From NCBI RefSeq assembly GCF_020229735.1, contig NZ_CP083455.1, positions 957,001 to 1,021,000 of the forward strand: DNA of 64,000 nucleotides, in the 5' to 3' direction. A model generated the notes under the pieces. That model saw only the letters and a list, made by a program, of their open reading frames with translations. It had not been told where the DNA came from and searched no databases. Positions 51,849-60,851 of this stretch are shown piece by piece. Origin of the DNA: Deinococcus taeanensis (GTDB lineage Bacteria; Deinococcota; Deinococci; Deinococcales; Deinococcaceae). A program made the position numbers and the translations under genes. Position 1 is the first letter of the stretch. Every line of letters starts with the position of its first letter.

Positions 51849-52477
51849 GCCGGCCGCACCTCCGGCACCCGCGCCGTGCCCCACACCGGCACTCCCGCTT
51901 CCCGCAGGAGCCGCGTCACCACACTCAGCGGAAAGCCCACCACGTTCGAGTATTCGCCCTCCAGGTGAGACACGAGGGCCATCCCCACACCCTGAATACC
52001 GTACCCGCCCGCCTTGTCCAGGCCCTCACCGGTCGCGGCGTAGAACGCGATCTCCTCGGGCAGCAAGGTCCGGAACGTCACCGCCGTGCGTGCCACTTCC
52101 ACCCGCTCGGCACCGGCCCACAGGACCGCCACACCCGTAAAGACCTCATGCACGCGGCCCGACAGCCGCTCCAGAAACGCCGCATTCTCCTCGGCAGTGG
52201 CCGGCTTCGCCAGCAGCAGCCCACCCACGGCCACCACGGTATCCGCCGCAATGACCACCGCGCCCGGCAGCTGCTCCGCCACGGACCGGCCCTTCAGGAG
52301 CGCCAGCTCCGCCGCCAGACGCTCCGGATTCAGCTCGGGGCTGTCTTCCGCCTCGCCGCTGACCTGCACCCGGAACGGCACCCCCAGTGACCCCAGCAGT
52401 TCCCGCCGGCGAGGACTGCCCGACGCCAGCACCACCTCCGGCACGCCCGCCGGGCGGCCGGCCTCCACCGGCGTCAC
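51845..52477 (-). CDS. maf: Maf-family nucleoside triphosphate pyrophosphatase
   Basis: The 210-residue enzyme hydrolyses dTTP/UTP or modified nucleotides to monophosphates. It has the N-terminal VVLASGSPRRRELLGSLGV, the central VVIAADTVVAVGG (metal-binding Asp) and the C-terminal YGIQGVGMALVSHLEGEYSNVVGFPL pattern, within which EGEYSNVVG is diagnostic. GTG 52477 immediately follows the deoC stop. Maf beside mreC is a frequent arrangement. Confidence 0.92.
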   Translation of the reverse strand: MTPVEAGRPAGVPEVVLASGSPRRRELLGSLGVPFRVQVSGEAEDSPELNPERLAAELALLKGRSVAEQLPGAVVIAADTVVAVGGLLLAKPATAEENAAFLERLSGRVHEVFTGVAVLWAGAERVEVARTAVTFRTLLPEEIAFYAATGEGLDKAGGYGIQGVGMALVSHLEGEYSNVVGFPLSVVTRLLREAGVPVWGTARVPEVRPA

Positions 52478-53140
52478 TCAGTACCCCTCGCCTGTCCGCT
52501 CGCCCGCCACCAGCGCCACGCCACCCGATGTGCCCAGCCGCGTCGCCCCCGCCTCAATCATGGCCTGCGCGTCCGCTGTCGTGCGCACGCCGCCCGCCGC
52601 CTTGATCTGCGCCCGTCCCGCGATCACTTCTGCCATCAGCCGCACGTCCTCCAGCGTGGCGCCGCCCGTTCCGAAGCCCGTACTGGTCTTCACGAAGTCT
52701 GCTCCGCCCAGCACCGCCGCCTCGGTGGCCCTGCGCTTCTGCGCCTCGTTCAGGTAGCAGGTTTCAAGAATGACCTTCAGCACTGCGTCCGGCACCGCGC
52801 GGCGCACGGCGCGGACGTCCGCCTCCACAGCCTCCCAGTCGCCTGCCAGGGCCGCGCCGATGTGAATCACCATGTCCACCTCGTCCGCTCCGGCCTCGAC
52901 GCTCAGGCGGGCCTCCACGGCCTTCTGTTCACTGCTCACGGCCCCCAGCGGAAAACCGCACACCGTGGCGACCTTCACGTCCGATCCGGCCAGTTCCTCT
53001 TTCGCCAGCGGAAGAAACACGGGATTGATACACACGGCGTAGAACGCATGCTCACGGGCCTCGGCGCACAGTTGAACAATGTCACTGCGCGTGGCAGTGG
53101 GTTTCAGCAGCGTGTGATCAATGTAGGAAGAAAGCTTCAC
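52478..53140 (-). CDS. deoC: Deoxyribose-phosphate aldolase
   Basis: The 220-residue class I aldolase splits 2-deoxyribose-5-phosphate into acetaldehyde and glyceraldehyde-3-phosphate in deoxynucleoside salvage. The Schiff-base Lys is K151 in DFVKTSTGFGTGG. The supporting Lys is K180 (QIKAAGG) and the acid D89 lies in EVDMVIHIG. It heads the deoC-maf-mreC-mreD-mrdA operon with a GTG 7 nt behind TATTCT. Confidence 0.95.
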   Translation of the reverse strand: MKLSSYIDHTLLKPTATRSDIVQLCAEAREHAFYAVCINPVFLPLAKEELAGSDVKVATVCGFPLGAVSSEQKAVEARLSVEAGADEVDMVIHIGAALAGDWEAVEADVRAVRRAVPDAVLKVILETCYLNEAQKRRATEAAVLGGADFVKTSTGFGTGGATLEDVRLMAEVIAGRAQIKAAGGVRTTADAQAMIEAGATRLGTSGGVALVAGERTGEGY

Positions 53141-53147
53141 GCCCCCC

Positions 53148-53153
53148 AGAATA
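53148..53153 (-). promoter_or_regulatory. Leaderless -10 box of the deoC-maf-mre-mrdA operon
   Basis: TATTCT on the minus strand ends 7 nt before GTG 53140. Confidence 0.6.
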
Positions 53154-53271
53154 CCCGCCCGCCCCTAAGAAAGATTGATCCAGAAGGCGTACGGCACGCC
53201 GCGCAGCTTTCCCGGCAGAGCCACAGCAGACCGGGGAATGCCGCCGCCCCCCGGTCCCTCGGGTGTCTTGA

Positions 53272-54006
53272 TTAGTTGCGGCGTTGAATTACCACCGTCA
53301 TCGGCCCGCCCGGCGGCGTGTACACCGTCTTCCCGTTCACCCGCTGCGCCTGCCGGAACCTGATCGTGAATTCACCCTTTGTGGCGTTGTAGGCGAACGG
53401 CGTGAAGGTGCCAGCTGCGTCTGCCAGCGTAACGCGGTCCGCGATCACAGCCTCGGTCATGCCCGTCAGTGTGCTCGGCACAACGGTAGGAATCGCCACG
53501 GAGCCCGTGGGTGGGGGAGTGGCCGTGGCACAGGTCACAGAGGCAGTCGGCCCGCAGAAGACCGAGCGGTACTCCATCAGAGCGAGCGTGTTGCTGTCCG
53601 CCCAGGAGTCGGGCGTTTTCGCACTGACCGTCAGGGAGGAGCGTGGAACGAACCGGTACGCCAGGTACAGGTAGGTGTTCGGAGCAAACAGGGGGGTGCT
53701 GCCCACCTGCCGGATCTCCCCGACCACCACGGCAAAGCAGGGGTACTCCCCGGCGGCGGGTGTCATGGTGCAGGTGGTCCCGTTCACGGTGAGACTGGTG
53801 CTGACCGCGCTGGCCGTGCGCACGCGGTCGGTCAGGTACCCGCTGCTGATCTGCAGTTCGCGCAGCTGGTCGGCGCCGCCCTGAATGTCCGACGCACTGC
53901 GGAAGGTGCCCACCTGCAGCGACAGGACGGCGGCCATGATGATCCCCAGCAGCGCCAGGCCAACCAGAATCTCGACCAGCGTCAATCCATGGGTGCGCGT
54001 TCTCAT
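53272..54006 (-). CDS. Minor type IV pilin-like protein (PilW-like)
   Basis: The 244-residue prepilin has a short basic leader and the class III cleavage site G/LTLVEILVG (Glu at +5), followed by a hydrophobic helix (LALLGIIMAAVLSLQVG). The remainder is a beta-rich domain with cysteine pairs (TTCTMT, YPCFAV, FCGPTASVTC). It is the last gene of the operon and overlaps its neighbour by 4 bp. It would join a pilus tip or competence pseudopilus after processing by PilD. Confidence 0.85.
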   Translation of the reverse strand: MRTRTHGLTLVEILVGLALLGIIMAAVLSLQVGTFRSASDIQGGADQLRELQISSGYLTDRVRTASAVSTSLTVNGTTCTMTPAAGEYPCFAVVVGEIRQVGSTPLFAPNTYLYLAYRFVPRSSLTVSAKTPDSWADSNTLALMEYRSVFCGPTASVTCATATPPPTGSVAIPTVVPSTLTGMTEAVIADRVTLADAAGTFTPFAYNATKGEFTIRFRQAQRVNGKTVYTPPGGPMTVVIQRRN

Positions 54007-54431
54007 TCGGGCCTGCCGAACTGACCGACGAACGTGAACTTCTGGGTGGTGTTGGAATTTGAGGTGCAGGTGACCGAGATGGTGCGGCGGCCCACCGGTG
54101 AAGCGGTGCCTTCCGCGGTGACAGTGGGAGCGGCACACGTCAGACCGGAGGGCGCCGTGGGGAGAGGGGAGGGCAGCGTGCCACTGGTGAAGTTGGGGTA
54201 GAGGTCCCCGCTGGTGGGTATGGGGTACACCGGGACGAGCCAGTGACTGCGCACGCTTTCCATGACCGTCCGGGCGTAGGTGCTGGCGAGTTGCGCCTGA
54301 ACGTTGGTGCGGTTGACCTGGTACAGGCGGGGAATGATCGCCAGCACGGTGCTGACGATAATGCCGAGGATGGCCATCGCGACGAGCAGTTCAATAAGGG
54401 TGACGCCCTGGGTGCGGTTCGGGTGGATCAC
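54003..54431 (-). CDS. Minor type IV pilin-like protein (PilV-like)
   Basis: The 142-residue prepilin has leader MIHPNRTQG, cleavage site G/VTLIELLVA and helix MAILGIIVSTVLAI. The mature part is short and has one cysteine near the middle. It overlaps both neighbours by 4 bp. Its role as a minor pilin is inferred from the operon. Confidence 0.85.
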   Translation of the reverse strand: MIHPNRTQGVTLIELLVAMAILGIIVSTVLAIIPRLYQVNRTNVQAQLASTYARTVMESVRSHWLVPVYPIPTSGDLYPNFTSGTLPSPLPTAPSGLTCAAPTVTAEGTASPVGRRTISVTCTSNSNTTQKFTFVGQFGRPE

Positions 54432-54889
54432 TGGACGATCACCCGGCCCATGACATTGGTCACCGAGATTTTGCTGACCCGGGTGCCGTTGGTGATGGTC
54501 ACGCTGAGCGGCGCGGCCCCGGTCGATGTGCCGTAGTTCGTGCCGTAGGGCGGCAGGAACTGCACGGTGTCACCGGTGGACGTCTGGGCAAGGGTGAACG
54601 TGGCCGGCAGGGTGTAGGTCACGGCGGTGGGCGTGTCGGTGCAGTTTGGGGTGGTGTAGCTCAGCAACTGGTAGCTGCTGGAACTGACGTACTTCAGGCC
54701 CTGGCACTGCCCGAGCCGTTTGGCGTTGAACCGGGCGCTGTTGGCGTTCGTGACGAATTGCTGCGTCAGCTGGTCCTGCTGCGTGCGTTTGCGGTAACTC
54801 AGGTAATTCGGGAGTGTCACAGCGCTGATGATGCCGATGATGGCGATCACCAGCAGCAGCTCCATGAGCGAGAATCCGGACGGTTTCAT
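54428..54889 (-). CDS. Type IV pilin-like protein
   Basis: The 153-residue prepilin has leader MKPSG, cleavage site G/FSLMELLLV and helix IAIIGIISAVTLPNYLSYRK, closest to PilA/PilE-type pilins. The C-terminal region contains two cysteines (RLGQCQGLK, TTPNCTD) that may form the D-region disulfide. Overlaps of 4 bp on both sides show tight coupling. Confidence 0.88.
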   Translation of the reverse strand: MKPSGFSLMELLLVIAIIGIISAVTLPNYLSYRKRTQQDQLTQQFVTNANSARFNAKRLGQCQGLKYVSSSSYQLLSYTTPNCTDTPTAVTYTLPATFTLAQTSTGDTVQFLPPYGTNYGTSTGAAPLSVTITNGTRVSKISVTNVMGRVIVQ

Positions 54890-56742
54890 TGCTGGCTCCA
54901 GGTGCCGCCGCGCATGTTGAACGTCACCGGTGACAGGCGCCCGGCGGAGGACAGGACGGCCAGGGGGCTGTAGGTAATGTCCATGGTGCCGCCCAGGGTT
55001 GTATTGACAAGGGACACGTTTCCTTCCACGACCACCGAACCGAACACGTCACTGTTGCCCTGGTTGGCGAAGTTGCCCATCACGTACAGCACGCCCGTAA
55101 ATCCTGTGGGACTGATGCCGTCCCCTGAGGAGGTGCAGGTGTTGCTTGCCGCGTGGAGGCTCCCGGTGCCTCTCATGTCCAGGTTGCCGTTCACGACGAT
55201 GATGCCGTTGCCGCACAGTGCGTTGGCGTTGAGGGTAAACGTCGCAGAGCTGGGCACGGTTGCTCCTCCCAGCCAGTAGATGTCCTTGTTCAGGGGCGCC
55301 GTCACGTCGGTCAGCCGGTTGGCGGGTGGGGTCATGTTGTAGTACTTGGCTTTGGTCAGCCCGTTGAACACCTGCGCGAACAGCGCGTCACCGCACTCCA
55401 CCACGTCGGATCCCGCGATGGCGGCAGGTGAGACGGTGCTGCTCCCTCCCCAGGCGCTGGTTGGCACCGCGCCAGTTGAGGTTCCGCCGATGCTGCTCGC
55501 GCTCGTGGCTGCCGGCACGTAGCGGCGCACCGGCTGGCCCTCGATAATCAGGGCCATCTGCGCGGCCGTGGGGGTCGGCACGGTGCCACTCAGCCGCTCG
55601 CCTGTGGTGGGGCTGTACAGGTAGGCGCCCGCGCCGGTTGGACCCAGGGTGACATCGGCATATCCTGCGCTCAGGCTGCCCCCCTCAAAGCCTTTGCCGA
55701 CGACCGTGACGCCATACGTGACCCCGTTGATCGTGATGTACAGCACGTCTTCAACAAACACCCCGGTCGGATCGCTTATCGGAAGCCGGTACACGGGCTG
55801 TCCGTTGGCCGAGGTGCCGGTGGCCGTGGCGCCCCCACGGGCGGCGATAGGAATCAGGTCCAGACTGCCGGTGAGTGAGGTGCCGGCCAGAGGCATGGTG
55901 CCCACCGGTTTGATCGTCAATTGCGTTGCGGTGGAGGTCTTGGTCTCCGCGATCACGATGTATGTGGAGCCGTTCAGCCGGATGTAACTGCCCGCGCTGA
56001 AGTAGGTGCCGTCGGCCACGGTGAGGGTGGCTGGCCAGCCTGTCTGTGTGGGCCCCAGAGCCATGGTCGCCGAGACGCTTGCCGGGGAGGCCGCCGTGGC
56101 GGAGACGCCAGTCGCGGCGTACCCGGTGTAGGTACTCCCGGTTCCAGAGAGGTTCGCGGTTCCCTTACCTGTAATGCCCGGGCACGAGGTGAGTGCGGCG
56201 GGCGCGGACACGTTCAGGAAGGGCGGGCTTTGCAGGTTGACGATCTGCGACACCACTGAATTTGCCTTGTAGGCCCCGGCGCCGGCAGCGCCCTCAGCTT
56301 TCAGCATGGCCGTACCGGCCGTGAAGTTGTACGACACGATCTCAACCTTCACGGTGGGCGCGTTCGTCGCGCTGGACAGGCTGAGAGTAGAAAGCTTCGC
56401 GGTGGAGCCGGTCGGGCAGGCCGGGGCGTTGCTGGGCGGGGTGGTGGACGTGTCGGTGACCGTTCTCAGCGTGCCCGCCCTGACGGCGTACTGGTTCGTG
56501 CCCTGCACGAAGCAGGGGAGGTCTGCGACCGTGCCAGAGAAGCCCGCTTCCTTGGCCCGGGCGACGAAGGTGCTGATACCACTGTCGGCCGCCAGCAGCG
56601 CCTGGTAACTGATGTTTTCCTGTTGCGTGCCGGCGCGGCTGTTCATGGACGTGATGGAGATGGTCCCGACCATGGTGGCCAGAATGAGAACAGTGAACAT
56701 CAGGGCCAGGGCGATGGCGTAACCGGAGGTCTGCTGTTTCAT
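54886..56742 (-). CDS. PilX-like large pilus-associated protein (possible ComZ-like tip adhesin)
   Basis: The 618-residue protein starts MKQQTSGYAIALALMFTVLI, with the G/Y cleavage site of PilX-like prepilins that lack Glu+5, and contains QALLAADSGISTFVARAKE, the PilX N-terminal block. A long Ser/Thr/Gly-rich, beta-structured region follows. Thermus competence operons carry a similar oversized component (ComZ) at the pilus tip, so a DNA-binding or adhesive tip role is plausible. It is the first gene of the four-gene pilin operon. ATG 56742 is the start giving a short basic leader. Confidence 0.8.
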   Translation of the reverse strand: MKQQTSGYAIALALMFTVLILATMVGTISITSMNSRAGTQQENISYQALLAADSGISTFVARAKEAGFSGTVADLPCFVQGTNQYAVRAGTLRTVTDTSTTPPSNAPACPTGSTAKLSTLSLSSATNAPTVKVEIVSYNFTAGTAMLKAEGAAGAGAYKANSVVSQIVNLQSPPFLNVSAPAALTSCPGITGKGTANLSGTGSTYTGYAATGVSATAASPASVSATMALGPTQTGWPATLTVADGTYFSAGSYIRLNGSTYIVIAETKTSTATQLTIKPVGTMPLAGTSLTGSLDLIPIAARGGATATGTSANGQPVYRLPISDPTGVFVEDVLYITINGVTYGVTVVGKGFEGGSLSAGYADVTLGPTGAGAYLYSPTTGERLSGTVPTPTAAQMALIIEGQPVRRYVPAATSASSIGGTSTGAVPTSAWGGSSTVSPAAIAGSDVVECGDALFAQVFNGLTKAKYYNMTPPANRLTDVTAPLNKDIYWLGGATVPSSATFTLNANALCGNGIIVVNGNLDMRGTGSLHAASNTCTSSGDGISPTGFTGVLYVMGNFANQGNSDVFGSVVVEGNVSLVNTTLGGTMDITYSPLAVLSSAGRLSPVTFNMRGGTWSQQ

Positions 56743-56786
56743 GAAGCACCGTCCGAAAAAAGAGCGTTGGCCGAGTTCATAGGCAC

Positions 56787-56792
56787 AGTGTA
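56787..56792 (-). promoter_or_regulatory. -10 box of the pilin operon
   Basis: TACACT on the minus strand, about 45 bp before ATG 56742, predicts a leader of about 38 nt. Confidence 0.45.
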
Positions 56793-56931
56793 GAGAGGTC
56801 GTTCTTACAGAACCTGCCCCCAATCTGGGCGCTCGCTGTGAAGTTTCCGACAGGTGTACTCTAGATGACTGTGGGTTCAGTTCGGTGAATGCAGGTTCGG
56901 GCAACCTGAACGCTGAACGTGACGCGCACAG

Positions 56932-56937
56932 TACCCT
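56932..56937 (+). promoter_or_regulatory. Leaderless -10 box of bcp-rpiA
   Basis: TACCCT ends 7 nt before ATG 56945. Confidence 0.55.
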
Positions 56938-56944
56938 GACAGGC

Positions 56945-57445
56945 ATGACAGACGCAGCGGCCAGTGAACCCATGGTGGGTCAGCCCTTCCCGAACTTCTC
57001 GCTGAGCGATGCCCACGGGCAGACCCACACCCTGGGCACCTACGCGGGCCGGTACGTGGTGCTGTACGTGTACCCGAAAGATGACACGCCGGGCTGCACG
57101 AAAGAAGCCTGTGACTTCCGCGACAACGCCCTGCTCCGGACGCACGGCGCGGTCATCCTGGGGGTCAGTGCCGACGACGCGGAGAGTCACGCGAGCTTCG
57201 CGGAAAAGTACAGTCTGCCGTTCCCGCTGCTGAGCGACCCGGGCGCGGCGTTCCTGCGGTCAGTCGGGTCGTACGGCACGAAGAACATGTACGGCAAGGT
57301 GACCGAAGGCATCAAGCGACAGACCTTCCTGATCGGTCCGGACGGCCAGCTGGTGAAGGCCTGGCTGGCAGTTAAGGTGGACGGGCACGCCGATCACGTG
57401 GCGGCGGCCATTGAGAAGGACCGCGTCGGGCGGGGTGAGGGGTGA
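56945..57445 (+). CDS. bcp: Thioredoxin-dependent peroxiredoxin (BCP/PrxQ)
   Basis: The 166-residue enzyme reduces hydroperoxides. It has YPKDDTPGCTKEACDFRD with the peroxidatic C51 and resolving C56 five residues apart, as in the alpha2-helix type of PrxQ. The family Arg lies in GIKRQTFLIGPDG. ATG 56945 follows its -10 box; an in-frame start 60 bp upstream would cross that box. Its stop overlaps the GTG of rpiA by 4 bp. Confidence 0.93.
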   Translation: MTDAAASEPMVGQPFPNFSLSDAHGQTHTLGTYAGRYVVLYVYPKDDTPGCTKEACDFRDNALLRTHGAVILGVSADDAESHASFAEKYSLPFPLLSDPGAAFLRSVGSYGTKNMYGKVTEGIKRQTFLIGPDGQLVKAWLAVKVDGHADHVAAAIEKDRVGRGEG

Positions 57446-58128
57446 GCAACCTGGAAGGATTGAAGAAGGAAGCGGCCGTCCGGGCAGTGGCGCTGGTCCG
57501 CAGCGGGGACCGTGTGGGGCTGGGGACAGGTAGCACCGCGAAGTACGCCATCGAGGAGATTGGCCGCAGGCTACAGTCCGGCGAACTCAGCGGCGTGGTC
57601 GGCGTGGCGACCAGCGAAGCGAGCGACGTCCTGGCGCGTCAGGTGGGCATTCCGGTGGAGAACCTGGACCCGCGCCCGCTGGATATCGCCATTGACGGCG
57701 CGGATGAGATCGCGCCGAACCTTGACCTGATCAAGGGGCTGGGGGGGGCGCTGCTGCGGGAGAAACTCACGGAGATTCAGGCGCGGCGGTTCATCGTGAT
57801 TGCCGACCACACGAAGGTCGTGACGCGCATTGGTGAGAAGTCCGCGCTGCCGGTCGAAATTGCGCGTTTCGGATTCCTGAGCACCATCGAACGCCTGCGG
57901 GCGATTCTTCCGGCCGGGCGATTGCGTCAGGCCGGCGCGCAGCCCTACCTCACGGACAACGGCAACCTCATCTTTGACGCGCAGATCCCTGCGGGAGTCG
58001 ACGTCGCCGCCCTGGAACGTCAGCTTAAGGGCACGCTGGGTGTGGTGGAGACCGGGCTGTTCCTGGGTATGGCGGAACGGGCGTTCGTGGCGTCCCCGGA
58101 CGGCGTGACGGAACTCACGCCCCGCTGA
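57442..58128 (+). CDS. rpiA: Ribose-5-phosphate isomerase A
   Basis: The 228-residue enzyme interconverts ribose 5-phosphate and ribulose 5-phosphate in the pentose phosphate pathway. It shows VGLGTGSTAKYAIEEIG, then DIAIDGADEIAPNLDLIKG (catalytic Asp residues) and KGLGGALLREKL (catalytic Glu). The GTG start is coupled to bcp. Pentose-phosphate flux supplies NADPH, so pairing with a peroxiredoxin makes metabolic sense. Confidence 0.95.
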   Translation: MSNLEGLKKEAAVRAVALVRSGDRVGLGTGSTAKYAIEEIGRRLQSGELSGVVGVATSEASDVLARQVGIPVENLDPRPLDIAIDGADEIAPNLDLIKGLGGALLREKLTEIQARRFIVIADHTKVVTRIGEKSALPVEIARFGFLSTIERLRAILPAGRLRQAGAQPYLTDNGNLIFDAQIPAGVDVAALERQLKGTLGVVETGLFLGMAERAFVASPDGVTELTPR

Positions 58129-58239
58129 GAAGCGCAGCTGCGGGGGCCGCACCCACCCCGGGCAGCTGTGCGGTGATGCGTACATGCGGGCTGATTACGC
58201 GTGATGGCGTAGCGGGTGGCGGCACCCGGCGCTCAGGCT

Positions 58240-58245
58240 TACCCT
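58240..58245 (+). promoter_or_regulatory. Leaderless -10 box of the ABC-2 exporter operon
   Basis: TACCCT ends 7 nt before ATG 58253. Confidence 0.55.
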
Positions 58246-58252
58246 GGGCAGC

Positions 58253-59269
58253 ATGCCGAACCCCTTGCCGGACGCGGCGGTGCATGTCCGCGACCTGAAC
58301 AAGCAGTACGTGGTGCACGAGAAGGAACCGGGGTTCATGGGGAGCCTGCGGTCGTTCGTGAGCCGCCGCTCCCGTACGGTGGACGCCGTGCGGGGCGTCT
58401 CGTTTGACCTTGCGCCGGGCGAGGTGGTGGGGTTTCTCGGGCCGAACGGCGCCGGAAAGACAACCACCCTGAAGATGCTGTCGGGGCTGCTGCACCCGTC
58501 GGGCGGTGTGGCGCGCGTGGGGGGGTTCGAGCCTCGCCGGCGGCAGAACGCATTTCTGCGGCAGATCACGCTGGTGATGGGGCAGAAGCAGCAGCTGATC
58601 TGGGATCTCCCGGCGCTCGATTCGTTCCTGGTCAACCAGGCCATCTACGAAATTCCCGACGGGCAGTTCCGCGCGACCATGGCGGAGTTCACGGCGGTGC
58701 TGGGCCTGGAGGGCATCCTGAAGAAACAGGTGCGCAAGCTGTCCCTGGGCGAGCGCATGAAGTGCGAACTCGCCGCGGCGCTGCTGCACCGCCCGAAGGT
58801 GCTGTTCCTGGATGAACCCACCATCGGGCTGGACGTGAACATGCAGGAGGCCGTGCGGACCTTCGTGCGTGATTACAACGAGCGGTACGGGGCGACTGTG
58901 ATCCTCACGAGTCATTACATGGCGGACGTGACGGCCCTGGCCCGCCGGATCCTGGTGATTGACCGCGGGCAACTGGTGTTCGATGGGGACCTGGCGAGGC
59001 TGGCCGAGCAGGGGGGCGGGGGCAAGACGGTGAAGCTGCAGCTGCGGCGCGCCGTGACCGCCGAGCAACTGGCGCAGTACGGTGAGGACGTGCGGGTGGA
59101 CGGGCTGAGCGCGGAGCTGATCGTGCCGCGCGCGCAGGTCAGTGCGCGGGCTGCGCGGCTCCTGTCGGAACTGGACGTGGCGGACCTGACGGTGGAGGAT
59201 CCCAGCATCGAGAGCGTCATGGCGTCCCTGTTTGGTGGGCGGGTCACCCGGACCGAGGAGCCGGTGTGA
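58253..59269 (+). CDS. ABC-2 type exporter ATPase (viologen/daunorubicin exporter-like)
   Basis: The 338-residue ATPase has Walker A GPNGAGKTT near 65-73, Q-loop GQKQQLIWDLPALDS, signature KLSLGERMKCELAAALLH, Walker B VLFLDEPTIGLD and switch LTSHYM. This long form with a C-terminal domain and the LSLGERMKCE signature is typical of ATPases paired with two DUF990/ABC2_membrane_6 permeases. The exported compound is unknown. It overlaps the first permease by 4 bp. Confidence 0.92.
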   Translation: MPNPLPDAAVHVRDLNKQYVVHEKEPGFMGSLRSFVSRRSRTVDAVRGVSFDLAPGEVVGFLGPNGAGKTTTLKMLSGLLHPSGGVARVGGFEPRRRQNAFLRQITLVMGQKQQLIWDLPALDSFLVNQAIYEIPDGQFRATMAEFTAVLGLEGILKKQVRKLSLGERMKCELAAALLHRPKVLFLDEPTIGLDVNMQEAVRTFVRDYNERYGATVILTSHYMADVTALARRILVIDRGQLVFDGDLARLAEQGGGGKTVKLQLRRAVTAEQLAQYGEDVRVDGLSAELIVPRAQVSARAARLLSELDVADLTVEDPSIESVMASLFGGRVTRTEEPV

Positions 59270-60066
59270 GCGCGCTGAACAAGGCGCGGGTCCTGTTCGT
59301 CACGCGCTTCGCGGAAATGGCCGAGTACCGCGCTGAGGTGGTGATCTGGATGCTCTCCGGCACGCTTTCCCTCGTGATGATGCTGGTGTGGATGGCGCAG
59401 GCGGCCGCGGCGCCGGGCGGGCAGATCCGCGGGTACGCGCCTGCAGAGTTCGCCACTTATTTCCTGTCCACGTGGCTGGTGTCGCAGCTGCTCGTGGTGT
59501 GGGTGGCGCACGAACTGGACTTCGAGATCCGGCAGGGCACCCTGTCGCCGCAGCTGCTGCGTCCGGTGGACCCCCTGTGGCTGCATTTCGCGTCGCACGT
59601 CGCGGAGCGGCTGGTGCGGATTGTGCCGCTGCTGGCGCTGCTCACGCTGTTCACCGTGATGTCCGGCGCGTCCTTCACGCGGGAGTGGTGGGCGTACCCG
59701 GCGGCGCTGGGCCTGGCGGCACTGGGCTTCGGCGTGCGGTTCCTGTACGAGTACACCCTCGGTCTGCTGGCGTTCTGGACGGAAAGCAGCGCGTCGTTTC
59801 AGGAAGTGGTGTGGCTGGTGTACGCGGCATTGGGCGGCATGTTCGCGCCGCTGAGCTTCTACCCGGAGTGGGTGCAGCGCCTGAGTGTCTGGACCCCCTT
59901 TCCGTACATGCTGGGCCTGCCGGCGCAGCTGCTGGCCGGAAAGGCCACGCTGGCCCAGGCGGGCCGCGGGGCGCTGGTGATGCTGGTGTGGCTGGCCGCC
60001 TTCTGGCTGTTGCGGGGGCTGGTGTGGCGCGCCGGACTCCGGAAATACGGGGCGGTGGGAGCGTGA
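59266..60066 (+). CDS. ABC-2 exporter permease 1 (ABC2_membrane_6-like)
   Basis: The 266-residue inner-membrane protein has about six helices and the family pattern FEIRQGTLSPQLLRPVDPLW in the first cytoplasmic loop, then FWTESSASFQEVVWLVYA and FYPEWVQRLSVWTPFPYM. It pairs with the next gene as a heterodimeric permease. The ATPase and second permease overlap it by 4 bp each. Confidence 0.88.
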   Translation: MSALNKARVLFVTRFAEMAEYRAEVVIWMLSGTLSLVMMLVWMAQAAAAPGGQIRGYAPAEFATYFLSTWLVSQLLVVWVAHELDFEIRQGTLSPQLLRPVDPLWLHFASHVAERLVRIVPLLALLTLFTVMSGASFTREWWAYPAALGLAALGFGVRFLYEYTLGLLAFWTESSASFQEVVWLVYAALGGMFAPLSFYPEWVQRLSVWTPFPYMLGLPAQLLAGKATLAQAGRGALVMLVWLAAFWLLRGLVWRAGLRKYGAVGA

Positions 60067-60851
60067 GGCGGTACTTCCGGCTGGCACGCATCTTTCTGGG
60101 CGCCACGCTGGCCGCGCAGCTGGAGTACCGCGCGAATTTCGTGGGTGCGGTGCTTGCCAGCCTCGGGGAGGTCGGGGTGGCGCTGCTGGGCATCAGCATC
60201 CTGTTCGGGCAGCCCGGCGTGACGCAGGTGGGCGGCTGGTCCTTCCGGGCGGCGCTGCTCGTCACCGGGTTTTTCATGCTGACCGAAGGGGTGATCAGTG
60301 TGTTCATCCAGCCGAACATGAGCCGGATCGCAGAGGCGGTGCGGACAGGCAGCATGGACTTCACGCTCCTCAAACCCATTGACGCGCAGTTCAACGTCAG
60401 CACCCGCAACTTGAACCTGCTGCGCGCGCCGGACCTCCTGATCGGGCTGGGCCTGATCGCGTACGCGGCCTCCGCCCTGACGGTCACGCTGCCGGGGGTG
60501 CTGGCGGCGCTTATGCTGTACGCCTCGGCGGTCGTGATCGTGTACTGCATCTGGCTGGGCCTGTCCACAACAGCGTTCTGGTTCGTCAAGACTCAGAACG
60601 TCACGGAACTGTTCAACGGGGTGTTCGGCGCGGCGCGTTTTCCAGTCACGGCGTTCCCCGTGCCCGTGCGGGCCATGCTGACCTTCGTGATTCCGGTGGC
60701 GTTCATCACGACCGTGCCCGCACAGGCCCTCACCGGGACGCTCTCGGTCCCGGTGGCGCTCACGTCGCCGCTCGTGGCGGCCGCGCTGTTCGTGGCGACC
60801 CGGCTGTTCTGGCGCCGGGCCGTGGCCAGTTACACCAGCGCGAGCAGCTGA
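60063..60851 (+). CDS. ABC-2 exporter permease 2 (DUF990-like)
   Basis: The 262-residue inner-membrane protein starts MRRYFRLARIFLGATLAAQLEYRANF, of which LAAQLEYRANF is family-typical. It has VRTGSMDFTLLKPIDAQF in the same loop position as permease 1. About six helices follow. The GTG start overlaps permease 1 by 4 bp. Together with its partners it forms a three-gene exporter. Confidence 0.88.
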   Translation: MRRYFRLARIFLGATLAAQLEYRANFVGAVLASLGEVGVALLGISILFGQPGVTQVGGWSFRAALLVTGFFMLTEGVISVFIQPNMSRIAEAVRTGSMDFTLLKPIDAQFNVSTRNLNLLRAPDLLIGLGLIAYAASALTVTLPGVLAALMLYASAVVIVYCIWLGLSTTAFWFVKTQNVTELFNGVFGAARFPVTAFPVPVRAMLTFVIPVAFITTVPAQALTGTLSVPVALTSPLVAAALFVATRLFWRRAVASYTSASS

